Source: Prolixibacteraceae bacterium (GTDB taxonomy: Bacteria; Bacteroidota; Bacteroidia; Bacteroidales; Prolixibacteraceae). Taken from it: a stretch of DNA of 11,374 nucleotides. The number at the start of each line of letters is the position of its first letter. Within the stretch, counting starts at the first letter, position 1. Both the position numbers and the translations under genes were made by a program. The stretch covers positions 1 through 11,374 of the forward strand of contig JAEUSS010000444.1 in the NCBI GenBank assembly GCA_016788685.1. Direction: 5' to 3'. The notes under the pieces were generated by a model. The model was not told where the DNA came from, did no database searches, and saw nothing but the letters and a program-made list of their open reading frames with translations. Positions 1 through 6,668 of this stretch are shown one piece after another.

Positions 1-320
1 AAGTTGGTTGAATCGGCAACCAAAACCCGTTTGGTAAACAGGCTGTCGTTACCCGTAACGGTTCCCGATTCGATACTGATCTGATTATTCATAACCGAAA
101 AGAAAACGACAACCGACACTAAACCGGTCTTCAGGCCCAGGCTTTGACCCGAAAATAACCATCCGAAAAAATTACTGAACGAATTCATCTTTACTTTTGT
201 CCGGCTGTTTTTCAGCAGAAAAGCATACATCAGCCGATCCTCCACGACACTGTCGGGTTCGCCAACCCGATCGTTCCGAAGAAGTTGCGCCAACTCCAGT
301 TCCTGATTTTTACGTTTCAT
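1..320 (-). CDS. Putative membrane-anchored anti-sigma factor, N-terminal part (cut by left edge)
   Basis: The frame is open from an ATG at 318-320 to the window edge, giving 106 residues. It begins MKRKNQELELAQLL and has a charged, helical N-terminal region of about 55 residues. One hydrophobic segment follows at roughly residues 62-78 (around GLVSVVVFFSVM), and then the start of a region probably outside the inner membrane. It lies 40 bases downstream of the ECF sigma gene on the same strand, the usual position of a cognate anti-sigma factor, and its topology (soluble N-terminus, one membrane helix) fits. The visible part has no Cys or His, so the zinc-binding HxxxCxxC anti-sigma motif is absent. 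Anti-sigma function is inferred from position and topology only. It could also be an unrelated membrane protein co-transcribed with the sigma factor. There is no clear ribosome-binding site; the leader is A-rich with AAAGAAG close to the start. Confidence 0.6.
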   Translation of the reverse strand, partial: MKRKNQELELAQLLRNDRVGEPDSVVEDRLMYAFLLKNSRTKVKMNSFSNFFGWLFSGQSLGLKTGLVSVVVFFSVMNNQISIESGTVTGNDSLFTKRVLVADSTN

Positions 321-360
321 GATGCTTCTTTTTATTTTTTAATTCACATTTTTGTTTCAC

Positions 361-939
361 TCACCAGGCAATTTCATCCTTCAAATACCCCAGCTTCTCG
401 CCCAGTACTTTTCGGGTATAAAACAGCCTCGACTTTACGGTTCCCTCCGGTAGTTCCAATATTTCAGCCACCTCGCGTACCGAAAAACCTTCGCGGTACC
501 GCAACACGAAAGCCGAACGATGTTCCTCGCCCAGCTGATCGAGCATTTGAAAGACCTTTTCGATCACCAGTTCCGGTTCAATGACCGGTTCATTCTGAAA
601 ATCGATCCGGGGTTCAACCGATTCATATTCCTGATATTCCTGACGGACACCCCTTCTTCGGTATTCGTTTTTGCACATGTTGTTGGCCACCGAAAAAAGC
701 CAGGTCGGAAACGGATAAGCCGGATTATAACTTTCAGGCTTTTCAATGAGTTTCATAAAAAGTTCCTGCAAAAAATCGTTCGCCTGTTCCGACTGGTTTC
801 CAAGCATCCGGAAAAAGTAATAATACATCCGTCCTTTGTACCGGAAGTACAACTCACCAAATGCCGTCTGATCGCCCGCAACGATTTGCTGCATCAGCTG
901 GCTGTCAGTAATTGTTCTGTTTTTTTTCCTGAAAATCAA
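361..939 (-). CDS. ECF-type RNA polymerase sigma-70 factor
   Basis: A 192-residue sigma factor that would direct RNA polymerase to a limited set of promoters, typically for envelope or stress functions. Region 2 spans about residues 16-98: GDQTAFGELY, then the DFLQELFMKL core-binding segment, then PFPTWLFSVANN and a basic NEYRRRG end typical of region 2.4. Region 4 spans about 128-182, with the DNA-binding helix-turn-helix in FSVREVAEILELPEGTVKSR. The length is normal for ECF factors, with no extra C-terminal domain. The start chosen is TTG at 937-939, whose last two bases overlap the TGA stop of the upstream DUF3098 gene (TTGA), suggesting translational coupling. The next in-frame ATG is at residue 16 and would trim the start of region 2. 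The putative anti-sigma gene follows after 40 bases with no terminator between them, so the three genes look like one operon. The exact ECF subgroup cannot be assigned by eye. Confidence 0.93.
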   Translation of the reverse strand: MIFRKKNRTITDSQLMQQIVAGDQTAFGELYFRYKGRMYYYFFRMLGNQSEQANDFLQELFMKLIEKPESYNPAYPFPTWLFSVANNMCKNEYRRRGVRQEYQEYESVEPRIDFQNEPVIEPELVIEKVFQMLDQLGEEHRSAFVLRYREGFSVREVAEILELPEGTVKSRLFYTRKVLGEKLGYLKDEIAW

Positions 940-1148
940 TTCGACGATTTTTTTAGAATGAGCCAGATTAAACCTATATACGAACTTACAATAACCAGTG
1001 GCGCAAGGGAGATCCGCCTGAAACTGAAAATTTCTTCGTTAAAAACATTCGGATCGCCGGAACCGCCTCCGCTCATCAGCACAAAACCCAAAGTTAGCAA
1101 ACCAACCAGCAGGAACAATCCGACGTATTTCTTTTTCTGAAAGATCAT
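936..1148 (-). CDS. DUF3098 family small inner-membrane protein
   Basis: A 70-residue protein with a short basic N-terminus (MIFQKKKY), a first membrane helix at about residues 8-25, and a second at about 49-66. Between them is the conserved loop GGGSGDPNVFNEEIFSFRR, the hallmark of the Bacteroidota family DUF3098. The N-terminus, both helices and the loop are present at the family's usual length, so the gene looks intact. Its function is unknown. From memory, family members often sit beside ftsX and the undecaprenyl-diphosphatase gene. Here the gene instead heads an operon with an ECF sigma factor, and its TGA stop overlaps the sigma TTG start. It starts with ATG at 1146-1148. No Shine-Dalgarno sequence is visible, and no convincing TAnnTTTG element is seen in the roughly 50 bases before the start. 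Confidence 0.85.
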   Translation of the reverse strand: MIFQKKKYVGLFLLVGLLTLGFVLMSGGGSGDPNVFNEEIFSFRRISLAPLVIVSSYIGLIWLILKKSSN

Positions 1149-1202
1149 ACTTTTTTGTTCCTGTACACGCCAGAAACAAAAGGTTCAACTGCAGCCATCA
1201 AA

Positions 1203-1244
1203 AAACCGGAAAAAGAATCGGCTCAGCCATTCTTTTTCCGGTTT
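1203..1244 (-). terminator. Rho-independent terminator of the 1271-1705 gene
   Basis: The arms at 1203-1218 and 1229-1244 are perfect 16-base inverted repeats (AAACCGGAAAAAGAAT and its complement). The short middle can pair further (GGCT/AGCC). On the minus strand the stem is followed by a run of six T (complement of 1200-1205). It lies 26 bases past the stop of the 1271-1705 gene and ends that transcript before the DUF3098-sigma operon begins. Confidence 0.88.
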
Positions 1245-1270
1245 ATCCTTTCCTGACGATCAGGGCTACT

Positions 1271-1705
1271 TTACAGCCTGCTCCACGGAATAGCCGCAAC
1301 GATTAAAGCCAGCGCAAGCAAAAAGAAAATGGATGCGATCCGGAATTTGCCGGTATCGGTAACCGCTTTTTTCGATTTGGCACGGCCAATGTGAACCAAA
1401 ACGACGGCTATCAGCATCATCGATAAATGCTCGACGGCGTAAAAGCGTAAATCGGCATTTTTCATGGCAGCTCCGAAATCAGAAAGAGCCATCTTTGTAA
1501 TCGGGCTCAGGAAAAAATAAAGTACCGCCCCGATGAGTAATTGCAGGTCCATCAGCGAGGTAAATACGATTCCGAGCATATTATCCACCTTTTTCCAGGG
1601 TTGATTTCCGAACCAACCGGCCAGATATTTAACCAGGGTAACCACTAAACTAAGTAAAAGTAACCAACGTAAGGCATCGTGCAAGTGTAAAAAACCAGTG
1701 TACAT
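1271..1705 (-). CDS. Conserved four-helix membrane protein, function unknown
   Basis: A 144-residue, strongly hydrophobic protein with four likely membrane helices at about residues 12-30, 43-66, 92-107 and 121-140. Histidines sit near helix ends: H7 and H9 in LHLHDALRW, H93 in AVEHLSMM, and H105 in VHIGR. A small four-helix protein with membrane-face histidines is compatible with a b-type haem protein, and similar Bacteroidota proteins are sometimes labelled cytochrome b. I cannot show that haem is bound, so the function is left open. The ATG at 1703-1705 is preceded by a weak purine stretch (CAGAAG). The gene stands alone: a strong terminator follows it, and 76 bases separate it from the stop of the upstream oxidoreductase. 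Co-transcription with the two oxidoreductases upstream is possible, because no terminator is visible in that 76-base gap. Confidence 0.75.
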   Translation of the reverse strand: MYTGFLHLHDALRWLLLLSLVVTLVKYLAGWFGNQPWKKVDNMLGIVFTSLMDLQLLIGAVLYFFLSPITKMALSDFGAAMKNADLRFYAVEHLSMMLIAVVLVHIGRAKSKKAVTDTGKFRIASIFFLLALALIVAAIPWSRL

Positions 1706-1781
1706 GTCTTCTGAAATTTAAATGTTTCGATACTTAACGAACGAAAACTGTTTTGGTTGAGAAAATCTTGCCTGATTTGTT

Positions 1782-2420
1782 TCACCGGATATCAACACCT
1801 TCCACCATTCGGAACCCGGGTGTTGGGTCGAGCGACAGGCTAATCATCCGGGCGGCCAGCTGATTGACCGGCGTCGGCCGGTATTTCTTCAGGATAAAAC
1901 GCGTCAGGAACCGGCTAATGATCAGCCCCACTTTTTCGCCTGTCCGCTTTTCCTGACGGTCGCCGTCCAGAATGGAAGGACGAAAGATCAGCAGTTTCCG
2001 GAACAATAGCCGCCCAACGGCATCTTCCAGCTCGCCTTTGATGCGGGAATAGAAGACCGACGAGTGAGGATTTGCGCCCATCGACGAAACAAGGACATAA
2101 GTCGGGACACCATTCCCGGCGGCAGCTTTGGCAAATTCGTACTGGTAAGTGAAATCGACCCGATACTGATTATCCCGGGTTTTGGCTGTTTTGATCGTGG
2201 TTCCCAGGGTTGAAAACAGCACATCGCCCTGCACCAGATGCTGCCAACTTTCGGTCCGGTCAAAATCGATGAGCTGCTCCTCCAGTTTCGGATGCCCGAT
2301 ACCGGTCGTCCGGCGAACGAAAATCCGCACCCGTTCATACTCCGGATGAGCAAGCAGTTGAGCGACGAGTTGCTGACCAACCAGCCCGCTGGCCCCGACT
2401 ACATTGGCAATTTTTCCCAT
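1782..2420 (-). CDS. NAD(P)-binding atypical SDR oxidoreductase, HTATIP2/TIP30-like
   Basis: With the start at 2418-2420 the protein has 212 residues. It opens with a beta strand and the dinucleotide-binding glycine motif GASGLVGQQL (residues 9-18). Serines sit at 112-113 in VLVSSMGA, and a YxxxK pair (Y124, K128 in FYSRIKGELE) occupies the usual SDR catalytic position. LLIFRPSILDG resembles the strand after the active site in the TIP30/CC3-like atypical SDRs. The substrate is unknown. The chosen ATG lies one base after the stop of the upstream oxidoreductase (TAA-A-ATG), which implies translational coupling. The same frame stays open upstream to an ATG at 2484-2486, but those extra 22 residues would lie inside the preceding gene and precede the first Rossmann strand. 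An intermediate ATG at 2442-2444 is a weaker alternative. Confidence 0.82.
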   Translation of the reverse strand: MGKIANVVGASGLVGQQLVAQLLAHPEYERVRIFVRRTTGIGHPKLEEQLIDFDRTESWQHLVQGDVLFSTLGTTIKTAKTRDNQYRVDFTYQYEFAKAAAGNGVPTYVLVSSMGANPHSSVFYSRIKGELEDAVGRLLFRKLLIFRPSILDGDRQEKRTGEKVGLIISRFLTRFILKKYRPTPVNQLAARMISLSLDPTPGFRMVEGVDIR

Positions 2421-2421
2421 T

Positions 2422-3480
2422 TTATCGTTTTTTGATGATTCCATCGTCGAGTAATTGTTGAAAATGTTCGGTAATGGTTTGCTCAAACGGGCGGAAATCC
2501 ATTCCTAGATCCCGGCGGATGTACGAATTATCGAGCCGGACATCGTAGCCCACATTCAGACGAACATACTTACGGGTGAAGCCGGCCAGCGGGGCGATCA
2601 GCAGAAATAACCACTTCGGGACAAACGATTTGGGAAGCGGGTACTGCGGATAACCGGCCCGGATGGCATTGGCCAGATCCAGGAAACTCTTCTCGTGAGC
2701 CGAACAGATGTGCCGGCCCGAGGCTGCCGGCGTAAAGCCTGCCCGAATGTGCGCCTGCGCCACGTCGCGCACATCCACAAAACTCATTGCTCCGGAAGGC
2801 ACTCCGGTTTTAAATTTTCCGGAGGCGAGCTGAACCATCAGGTCGATGCTCGTTGAATCGGTTCGTTTGCTGAGCGAAGGCCCCATGATCAGTCCGGGAT
2901 TAATGGTCAGCAGGTCCCAGCGGCTTTGCTCACCGACCATCGACCAGGCCAGCTTTTCGGCTACCGTTTTAGAGTACGAATAAGGCTGATGCCCGGCCGA
3001 ACTCGAAAAGTTCCAGTGCGCTTCCGTAAAAACTCCCCCTTCAGTCTTCCGGATATCGGCCGCATCGCCAAACACCGCCACGATACTTGAGGTCAGCACC
3101 ACCCGTTTAACGCTTTCAGTGGCATTCACCGATTCGAGCACATTGCGGGTTCCTTCCAGGGCCGGTTCAACCAGGTCTTTCTGCGCATCCTTTATTCCTG
3201 AAATTTTGAATGGCGAGGCCGTGTGTATCACCAGTTCGCAACCGGCCATGGCTTCGGCAAAACTTCCCTTCCGGAGCAGGTCGGCTTCAAAAAACTGCAA
3301 TACACCTTTGCTTTTAACGGCCAGTGCGGTCAGGTGGGCATACTTGTCTTTCTGCGCCAGGCTCCTGACAGTTGTCCGGACCTCCAGTCCCTGATCGAGC
3401 AATTGTTTCACGATCCAGGAAGCCAGGTACCCGGTTCCTCCGGTTACCAGCACCGGTTTTGACCGATCGATTATATTCAT
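2422..3480 (-). CDS. Extended SDR, NAD(P)-dependent dihydroflavonol-4-reductase-like oxidoreductase
   Basis: A 352-residue extended short-chain dehydrogenase. The cofactor motif TGGTGYLASW (13-22) is the GxxGxxA variant common in dihydroflavonol/aldehyde-reductase-like enzymes. VRTTVRS (34-40), with R39 after the second strand, suggests NADPH preference. Further landmarks are the acidic residue in FFEADLL (64-69), HTASP (86-90), catalytic serine in VVLTSSIVAV (127-136), the active-site pair Y167/K171 in PYSYSKTVAEKLAW, and INPGLIMGP (193-201). The C-terminal part (about 200-352) would bind the substrate. Such enzymes reduce aldehydes or ketones, or oxidise 3-beta-hydroxy groups; the sequence does not reveal the substrate. 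The ATG at 3478-3480 is the first residue before the Rossmann strand, and no Shine-Dalgarno sequence is seen. It is the first gene of a pair with the TIP30-like SDR and is divergent from acs. Confidence 0.9.
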   Translation of the reverse strand: MNIIDRSKPVLVTGGTGYLASWIVKQLLDQGLEVRTTVRSLAQKDKYAHLTALAVKSKGVLQFFEADLLRKGSFAEAMAGCELVIHTASPFKISGIKDAQKDLVEPALEGTRNVLESVNATESVKRVVLTSSIVAVFGDAADIRKTEGGVFTEAHWNFSSSAGHQPYSYSKTVAEKLAWSMVGEQSRWDLLTINPGLIMGPSLSKRTDSTSIDLMVQLASGKFKTGVPSGAMSFVDVRDVAQAHIRAGFTPAASGRHICSAHEKSFLDLANAIRAGYPQYPLPKSFVPKWLFLLIAPLAGFTRKYVRLNVGYDVRLDNSYIRRDLGMDFRPFEQTITEHFQQLLDDGIIKKR

Positions 3481-3775
3481 GTCTTATGTTCTTTAAATAA
3501 GGTGAGTATTTTGAAAGCCTGAAAATACCAAATTGTTTGGGAAATGATCAGCCAAAGCCCGTAAAAACGCTCCGGAGAATAAGCCTGTCGGGACTAAAAA
3601 AGATCATTCAGGTCAGCTTCAACCGCAAATAAAATTCCGCATCCGGGAAACAAATGCCATTGAAATCCAGAAACCAATCAGTCCGGAGATCAACCAAAAT
3701 TCGTTTTACTTGTTCATATTCTGATTTTCCGGACTAAAGCATCTTTTTATTTATAAACCTAAATATGAAACAACG
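3481..3775. other. Divergent intergenic region between SDR gene and acs
   Basis: This stretch of 295 bases must hold the promoters of both divergent genes. On the minus side, a TTTG at 3529-3532 (complement strand) is followed 20 bases later by TACTCACC, which only partly matches TAnnTTTG. On the plus side, TAAAGCAT and A/T-rich tracts occur near 3734-3765, but I see no full -33/-7 pair. CCAAA-TTG-TTTGG at 3528-3540 is a small inverted repeat that overlaps the minus-side candidate. The motif TCCGGAGA occurs twice, in the first and second halves. No plausible coding frame, RNA gene or terminator hairpin was recognised. Confidence 0.4.
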
Positions 3776-5689
3776 ATGGTACCAAAAATTCACAGTTTGG
3801 GTGGCTACATCCATGAGTATCAGAAAAGTCTGACCAATCCCGAGTCCTTTTGGGCTGAAATTGCCGAAGGTTTTCACTGGACTAAACGCTGGAATAATGT
3901 TCTGGAATGGGATTTCGAAGGGCCTTCTGTCCAATGGTTTTCAGGAGGAAAACTTAACATTACCGAAAATATCTTCGAACGAAATTTATATACCCTTGGT
4001 AACCAGCCGGCCATTATCTGGGAACCCAACAATCCGGAAGAACCCAACAGAACACTCACCTACACAGAGTTATACCATGAAGTCAACAAATTTGCCAATA
4101 CACTTAAAAGGCTGAAGGTCGGAAAAGGCGACCGGGTGGCCATCTACATGCCGATGGTTCCTGAACTGACTGTTGCAATGCTGGCCTGTGCGCGGATCGG
4201 AGCCATCCACTCGGTTGTTTTCGCCGGATTTTCGGCGGCATCGCTGGCCGATCGCATCAACGATGCTGAAGCTAAAGTAGTACTGACTGCCGACGGAGGT
4301 TTCCGTGGTGAAAAAATCACTCCTCTCAAGAACATTGTCGACGAAGCACTGGAAAGTTGCACCTGTGTAGAAACCGTGGTGGTTTATCAGCGAACCAAAG
4401 CGAAAATAAACATGCTTGAAGGCCGGGACATCTGGTGGCACGATGCCGTTGCGGGCCAATCAACCGAATGCCCCGCCGAGGAAACGGACTCTGAAGATGT
4501 CCTCTTTATACTTTACACATCCGGATCGACCGGAAAACCCAAAGGAATTGTGCACACCATCGGCGGATACATGGTTTATACAGCCTATACGTTCCGGAAT
4601 GTGTTTCAGTACAATGCCGGCGATGTATACTTTTGTACGGCCGACATCGGCTGGATCACCGGTCACTCGTACATCGTTTACGGCCCGCTGCTGAACGGAG
4701 CACAAACTCTGATGTTTGAAGGCGTTCCAACCTGGCCAAACCCGGGACGTTTCTGGGATGTAGTCGACAAATATCAGGTCAACCAGTTCTATACCGCACC
4801 CACCGCTATACGTTCGTTATTGTCGCTGGGTATGGAGCACATCATCGACAAAAAGTTATCATCGCTCAAGGTACTAGGAACTGTTGGAGAACCCATCAAC
4901 GAAGAAGCCTGGCACTGGTACCACGACCACATCGGGCGAAACCGCTGCCCCATCGTCGACACCTGGTGGCAAACCGAAACCGGCGGCGTGATGATCAGCC
5001 CGATTCCCGGAATCATTCCGACCAAACCCTCGTTTGCAACTCTGCCGCTACCCGGAATTCAGCCCATCATTGTTGATGCCGAAGGAAAAGAACTGAGCGA
5101 TCACAGCGTGAAAGGAAATCTCTGCATCCGTTTCCCATGGCCGGGAATAGCCCGTACCATCTGGGGCGATCACGCCCGGTTCAGGGAAACTTATTTCTCC
5201 ACATTTAAAAACCTTTATTTTACCGGCGACGGAGTTCAGCGCGATGAAGACGGCTATTACCGCATCCTGGGGCGGGTTGATGATGTGATTAATGTATCGG
5301 GGCACAGGCTTGGCACTGCCGAAATTGAAAATGCGATCAATGCGCATCCGCTGGTCAACGAATCGGCTGTAGTGGGTTATCCGCACCCGATCAAAGGACA
5401 AGGTATATACGCGTTTGTGGTCTGCGGCGAACTTTCGACCGGTGGTGAAGAAGGAATCCGGAAAAGTATCAAAATGGCGGTTAGCAACCTGATCGGGCCA
5501 TTTGCGCGCCCCGACCTGATCCAGCTGGTTCCGGGATTGCCCAAAACCCGTTCAGGAAAGATTATGCGCCGGATACTCCGTAAGATTGCAGAAGGAGATG
5601 CCTCCAACCTGGGCGATATTACTACTTTACTCGATGAAGAGGTGGTGGTGAAGATTATTGACGGCGCTTTGGTTGAGGTAAAACGGTAG
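3776..5689 (+). CDS. acs: Acetyl-CoA synthetase (AMP-forming)
   Basis: A 637-residue cytosolic enzyme that converts acetate, ATP and CoA to acetyl-CoA via acetyl-AMP. Landmarks in order: the N-terminal acetyl-CoA synthetase segment with ESFWAEIA (23-30) and WTKRWNNVLEWDF (35-47); the core GDRVAIYMPMVPELTVAMLACARIG with VVFAGFSA; the ATP-binding loop YTSGSTGKPKG (247-257); GEPINEEAW (371-379); DTWWQTETGG (395-404), whose tryptophan keeps the acyl pocket small as in true acetate enzymes; YFTGDG (481-486); the hinge GRVDDVINVSGHRLGTAEIE (499-518); and the C-terminal PKTRSGKIMRR. Lys595 in the last motif matches the lysine that is reversibly acetylated in other Acs enzymes, so post-translational control is possible. 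Length and motifs are complete. The ATG at 3776 has no Shine-Dalgarno sequence; another ATG at 3765 is out of frame. It is probably transcribed alone, convergent with the OXA-like gene. Confidence 0.97.
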   Translation: MVPKIHSLGGYIHEYQKSLTNPESFWAEIAEGFHWTKRWNNVLEWDFEGPSVQWFSGGKLNITENIFERNLYTLGNQPAIIWEPNNPEEPNRTLTYTELYHEVNKFANTLKRLKVGKGDRVAIYMPMVPELTVAMLACARIGAIHSVVFAGFSAASLADRINDAEAKVVLTADGGFRGEKITPLKNIVDEALESCTCVETVVVYQRTKAKINMLEGRDIWWHDAVAGQSTECPAEETDSEDVLFILYTSGSTGKPKGIVHTIGGYMVYTAYTFRNVFQYNAGDVYFCTADIGWITGHSYIVYGPLLNGAQTLMFEGVPTWPNPGRFWDVVDKYQVNQFYTAPTAIRSLLSLGMEHIIDKKLSSLKVLGTVGEPINEEAWHWYHDHIGRNRCPIVDTWWQTETGGVMISPIPGIIPTKPSFATLPLPGIQPIIVDAEGKELSDHSVKGNLCIRFPWPGIARTIWGDHARFRETYFSTFKNLYFTGDGVQRDEDGYYRILGRVDDVINVSGHRLGTAEIENAINAHPLVNESAVVGYPHPIKGQGIYAFVVCGELSTGGEEGIRKSIKMAVSNLIGPFARPDLIQLVPGLPKTRSGKIMRRILRKIAEGDASNLGDITTLLDEEVVVKIIDGALVEVKR

Positions 5690-5708
5690 AAAAGTTTTAA
5701 GCTCTCCG

Positions 5709-5771
5709 GCATTGGAGCGCAGCCAATGCAACGAGTTGCGGGTTTCGGGTTGAACATTACCCGGAGCCCGC
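5709..5771. repeat. Two hairpins in the convergent gap after acs
   Basis: A perfect 7-base stem (GCATTGG at 5709-5715, CCAATGC at 5723-5729) is followed by a longer stem. The arms of the longer stem are 5738-5750 (GCGGGTTTCGGGT) and 5759-5771 (ACCCGGAGCCCGC); as plus-strand RNA they pair over 13 bases with two G-U wobbles and an 8-base loop. Neither hairpin is followed by a T run on either strand, so they are not classical intrinsic terminators. They lie between the converging ends of acs and the OXA-like gene and may still stabilise or end acs mRNA. The wobble pairs favour folding in the acs direction. Confidence 0.45.
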
Positions 5772-5785
5772 AGCCCTCAACAAAG

Positions 5786-6604
5786 TTATTCTTGCATGAG
5801 TCCCATCGATTTGAAGACCATTTCGGTCACTCCGCGACGGCTTTCCTTAAACTTTTCAGTATTGGTAAGATCAGATTCGACGTTGCAAACATAGAGCCAC
5901 ACATTTCCGTTCTCTTCCAGGTAACCGACCAGCCAACCCACATTTTTACCGTCTTGAACAGTCATCCCGGTTTTTCCCCGAAATGTCCATTTATCCGTCT
6001 TTTTCAGGATAATCAGTTTCTTAATCAGATCGACATTTGCCTGTGAGAACGGAAGTTTATCGGAATAGAAATTCTGAATAAAATTCATCTGTTCCCAGGG
6101 CGTAATGCGCGAATCGCCCCAAAGCCAGAAACGGTCAATCGTTTCGTTGGAAATAATCATCTGCCCGTAATCCACATCATTCACCATCTCGTTCATCCTA
6201 TCGGAGCCGATGCGGCGGGAAAGTTCCTGAAAATAAGGCACCGCCGAATACTGAATGGCCGATGCCAGCGTATGCGCTTTATTCCATGCACCTTCGGTAC
6301 TTACCACACTGTCCCATGGCATAACCGTATTCTCATCAGTCACGATACCGGTTTCCAGCCCAATCAAGGTATTCAGGATTTCGAACGTTGTTGCGGGCAA
6401 AAATCCCTGTTCGCAGCGAACCGAATTATAAATCTGATAGAGGTCATTTTGGGTATCGTACAGCAGAAAGCAACCCTTAACGCCATATTGCTCAAAAAAA
6501 GGCTGAAAGTTTGGCGGAACATCTTTGGCCGGTTGGATAGTACACGCCCCCGAAACAAAAAGCAACACTGCAAACAACCATATTTTACAACAATTAGAGC
6601 GCAT
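5786..6604 (-). CDS. Class D beta-lactamase-like (OXA-fold) lipoprotein with altered STFK motif, probable pseudoenzyme
   Basis: From the ATG at 6602-6604 the product has 272 residues. A signal sequence with the hydrophobic core IWLFAVLLFV and a relaxed lipobox SGAC (Cys21) predicts an exported lipoprotein. The rest aligns by eye with class D beta-lactamases along its length: GCFLLYDTQNDLYQIYN (44-60), FLPATTFEILNTLIGLETG (68-86), QYSAVPYFQELSRRIG (118-133, holding the S-x-V motif), DYGQ (145-148, usually YGN), DRFWLWGDSRITPWEQMNF (157-175, with the tryptophan before the substrate loop), RGKTG (209-213), and VGWLVGYLE (222-230). The crucial S-x-x-K motif, normally PASTFK, reads PATTFE. The nucleophile serine is Thr72 and the carboxylated lysine is Glu75; both codons (ACA, GAA) are one base from Ser and Lys. 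Real beta-lactamase activity is therefore unlikely, and a binding or sensory role is inferred. The frame is open upstream to 6715, but that start would precede a terminator. ATG at 6620-6622 is an alternative start. Confidence 0.85.
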   Translation of the reverse strand: MRSNCCKIWLFAVLLFVSGACTIQPAKDVPPNFQPFFEQYGVKGCFLLYDTQNDLYQIYNSVRCEQGFLPATTFEILNTLIGLETGIVTDENTVMPWDSVVSTEGAWNKAHTLASAIQYSAVPYFQELSRRIGSDRMNEMVNDVDYGQMIISNETIDRFWLWGDSRITPWEQMNFIQNFYSDKLPFSQANVDLIKKLIILKKTDKWTFRGKTGMTVQDGKNVGWLVGYLEENGNVWLYVCNVESDLTNTEKFKESRRGVTEMVFKSMGLMQE

Positions 6605-6636
6605 AATTTTAATGTCAGTCATTCTGTAATATAAAA

Positions 6637-6660
6637 AAGGAGCGGCTGTGGCCGCTCCTT
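6637..6660 (-). terminator. Rho-independent terminator of the POT transporter gene
   Basis: A perfect 10-base inverted repeat (AAGGAGCGGC at 6637-6646, GCCGCTCCTT at 6651-6660) has a TGTG loop. On the minus strand the stem is followed by TTTTTT and more A/T (complement of 6631-6638). It lies 70 bases beyond the transporter stop and just upstream of the OXA-like gene, which argues that the OXA-like start is at 6604 or 6622 and not farther upstream. Confidence 0.88.
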
Positions 6661-6668
6661 CAAAAGTA
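6661..6668 (-). promoter_or_regulatory. Possible -7 promoter element (TAnnTTTG) for the OXA-like gene
   Basis: The complement reads TACTTTTG, an exact match to the Bacteroidota -7 consensus TAnnTTTG. It directly abuts the terminator stem at 6637-6660. No TTTG was found at the expected -33 position, so this is a half-promoter only. If used, transcription would begin inside the stem and the new transcript would lack the full hairpin. Confidence 0.25.

Noticed and set aside
520..1140. Long plus-strand open frame opposite the sigma factor and DUF3098
   Set aside because: It runs antisense to two genes with clear family motifs, and its product shows no recognisable domain.
918..1148. Similar N-termini of DUF3098 (MIFQKKK) and the sigma factor (MIFRKKN), suggesting a duplicated start region
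   Set aside because: The likeness covers only seven residues of A/T-rich sequence and ends at once; chance is enough.
2421..2486. Longer start for the TIP30-like SDR
   Set aside because: The extra 22 residues lie inside the preceding gene and precede the first Rossmann strand. The ATG one base after the upstream stop is simpler.
4070..4459. Minus-strand open frames within acs
   Set aside because: They are shadows of a well-conserved plus-strand gene and have no recognisable features of their own.
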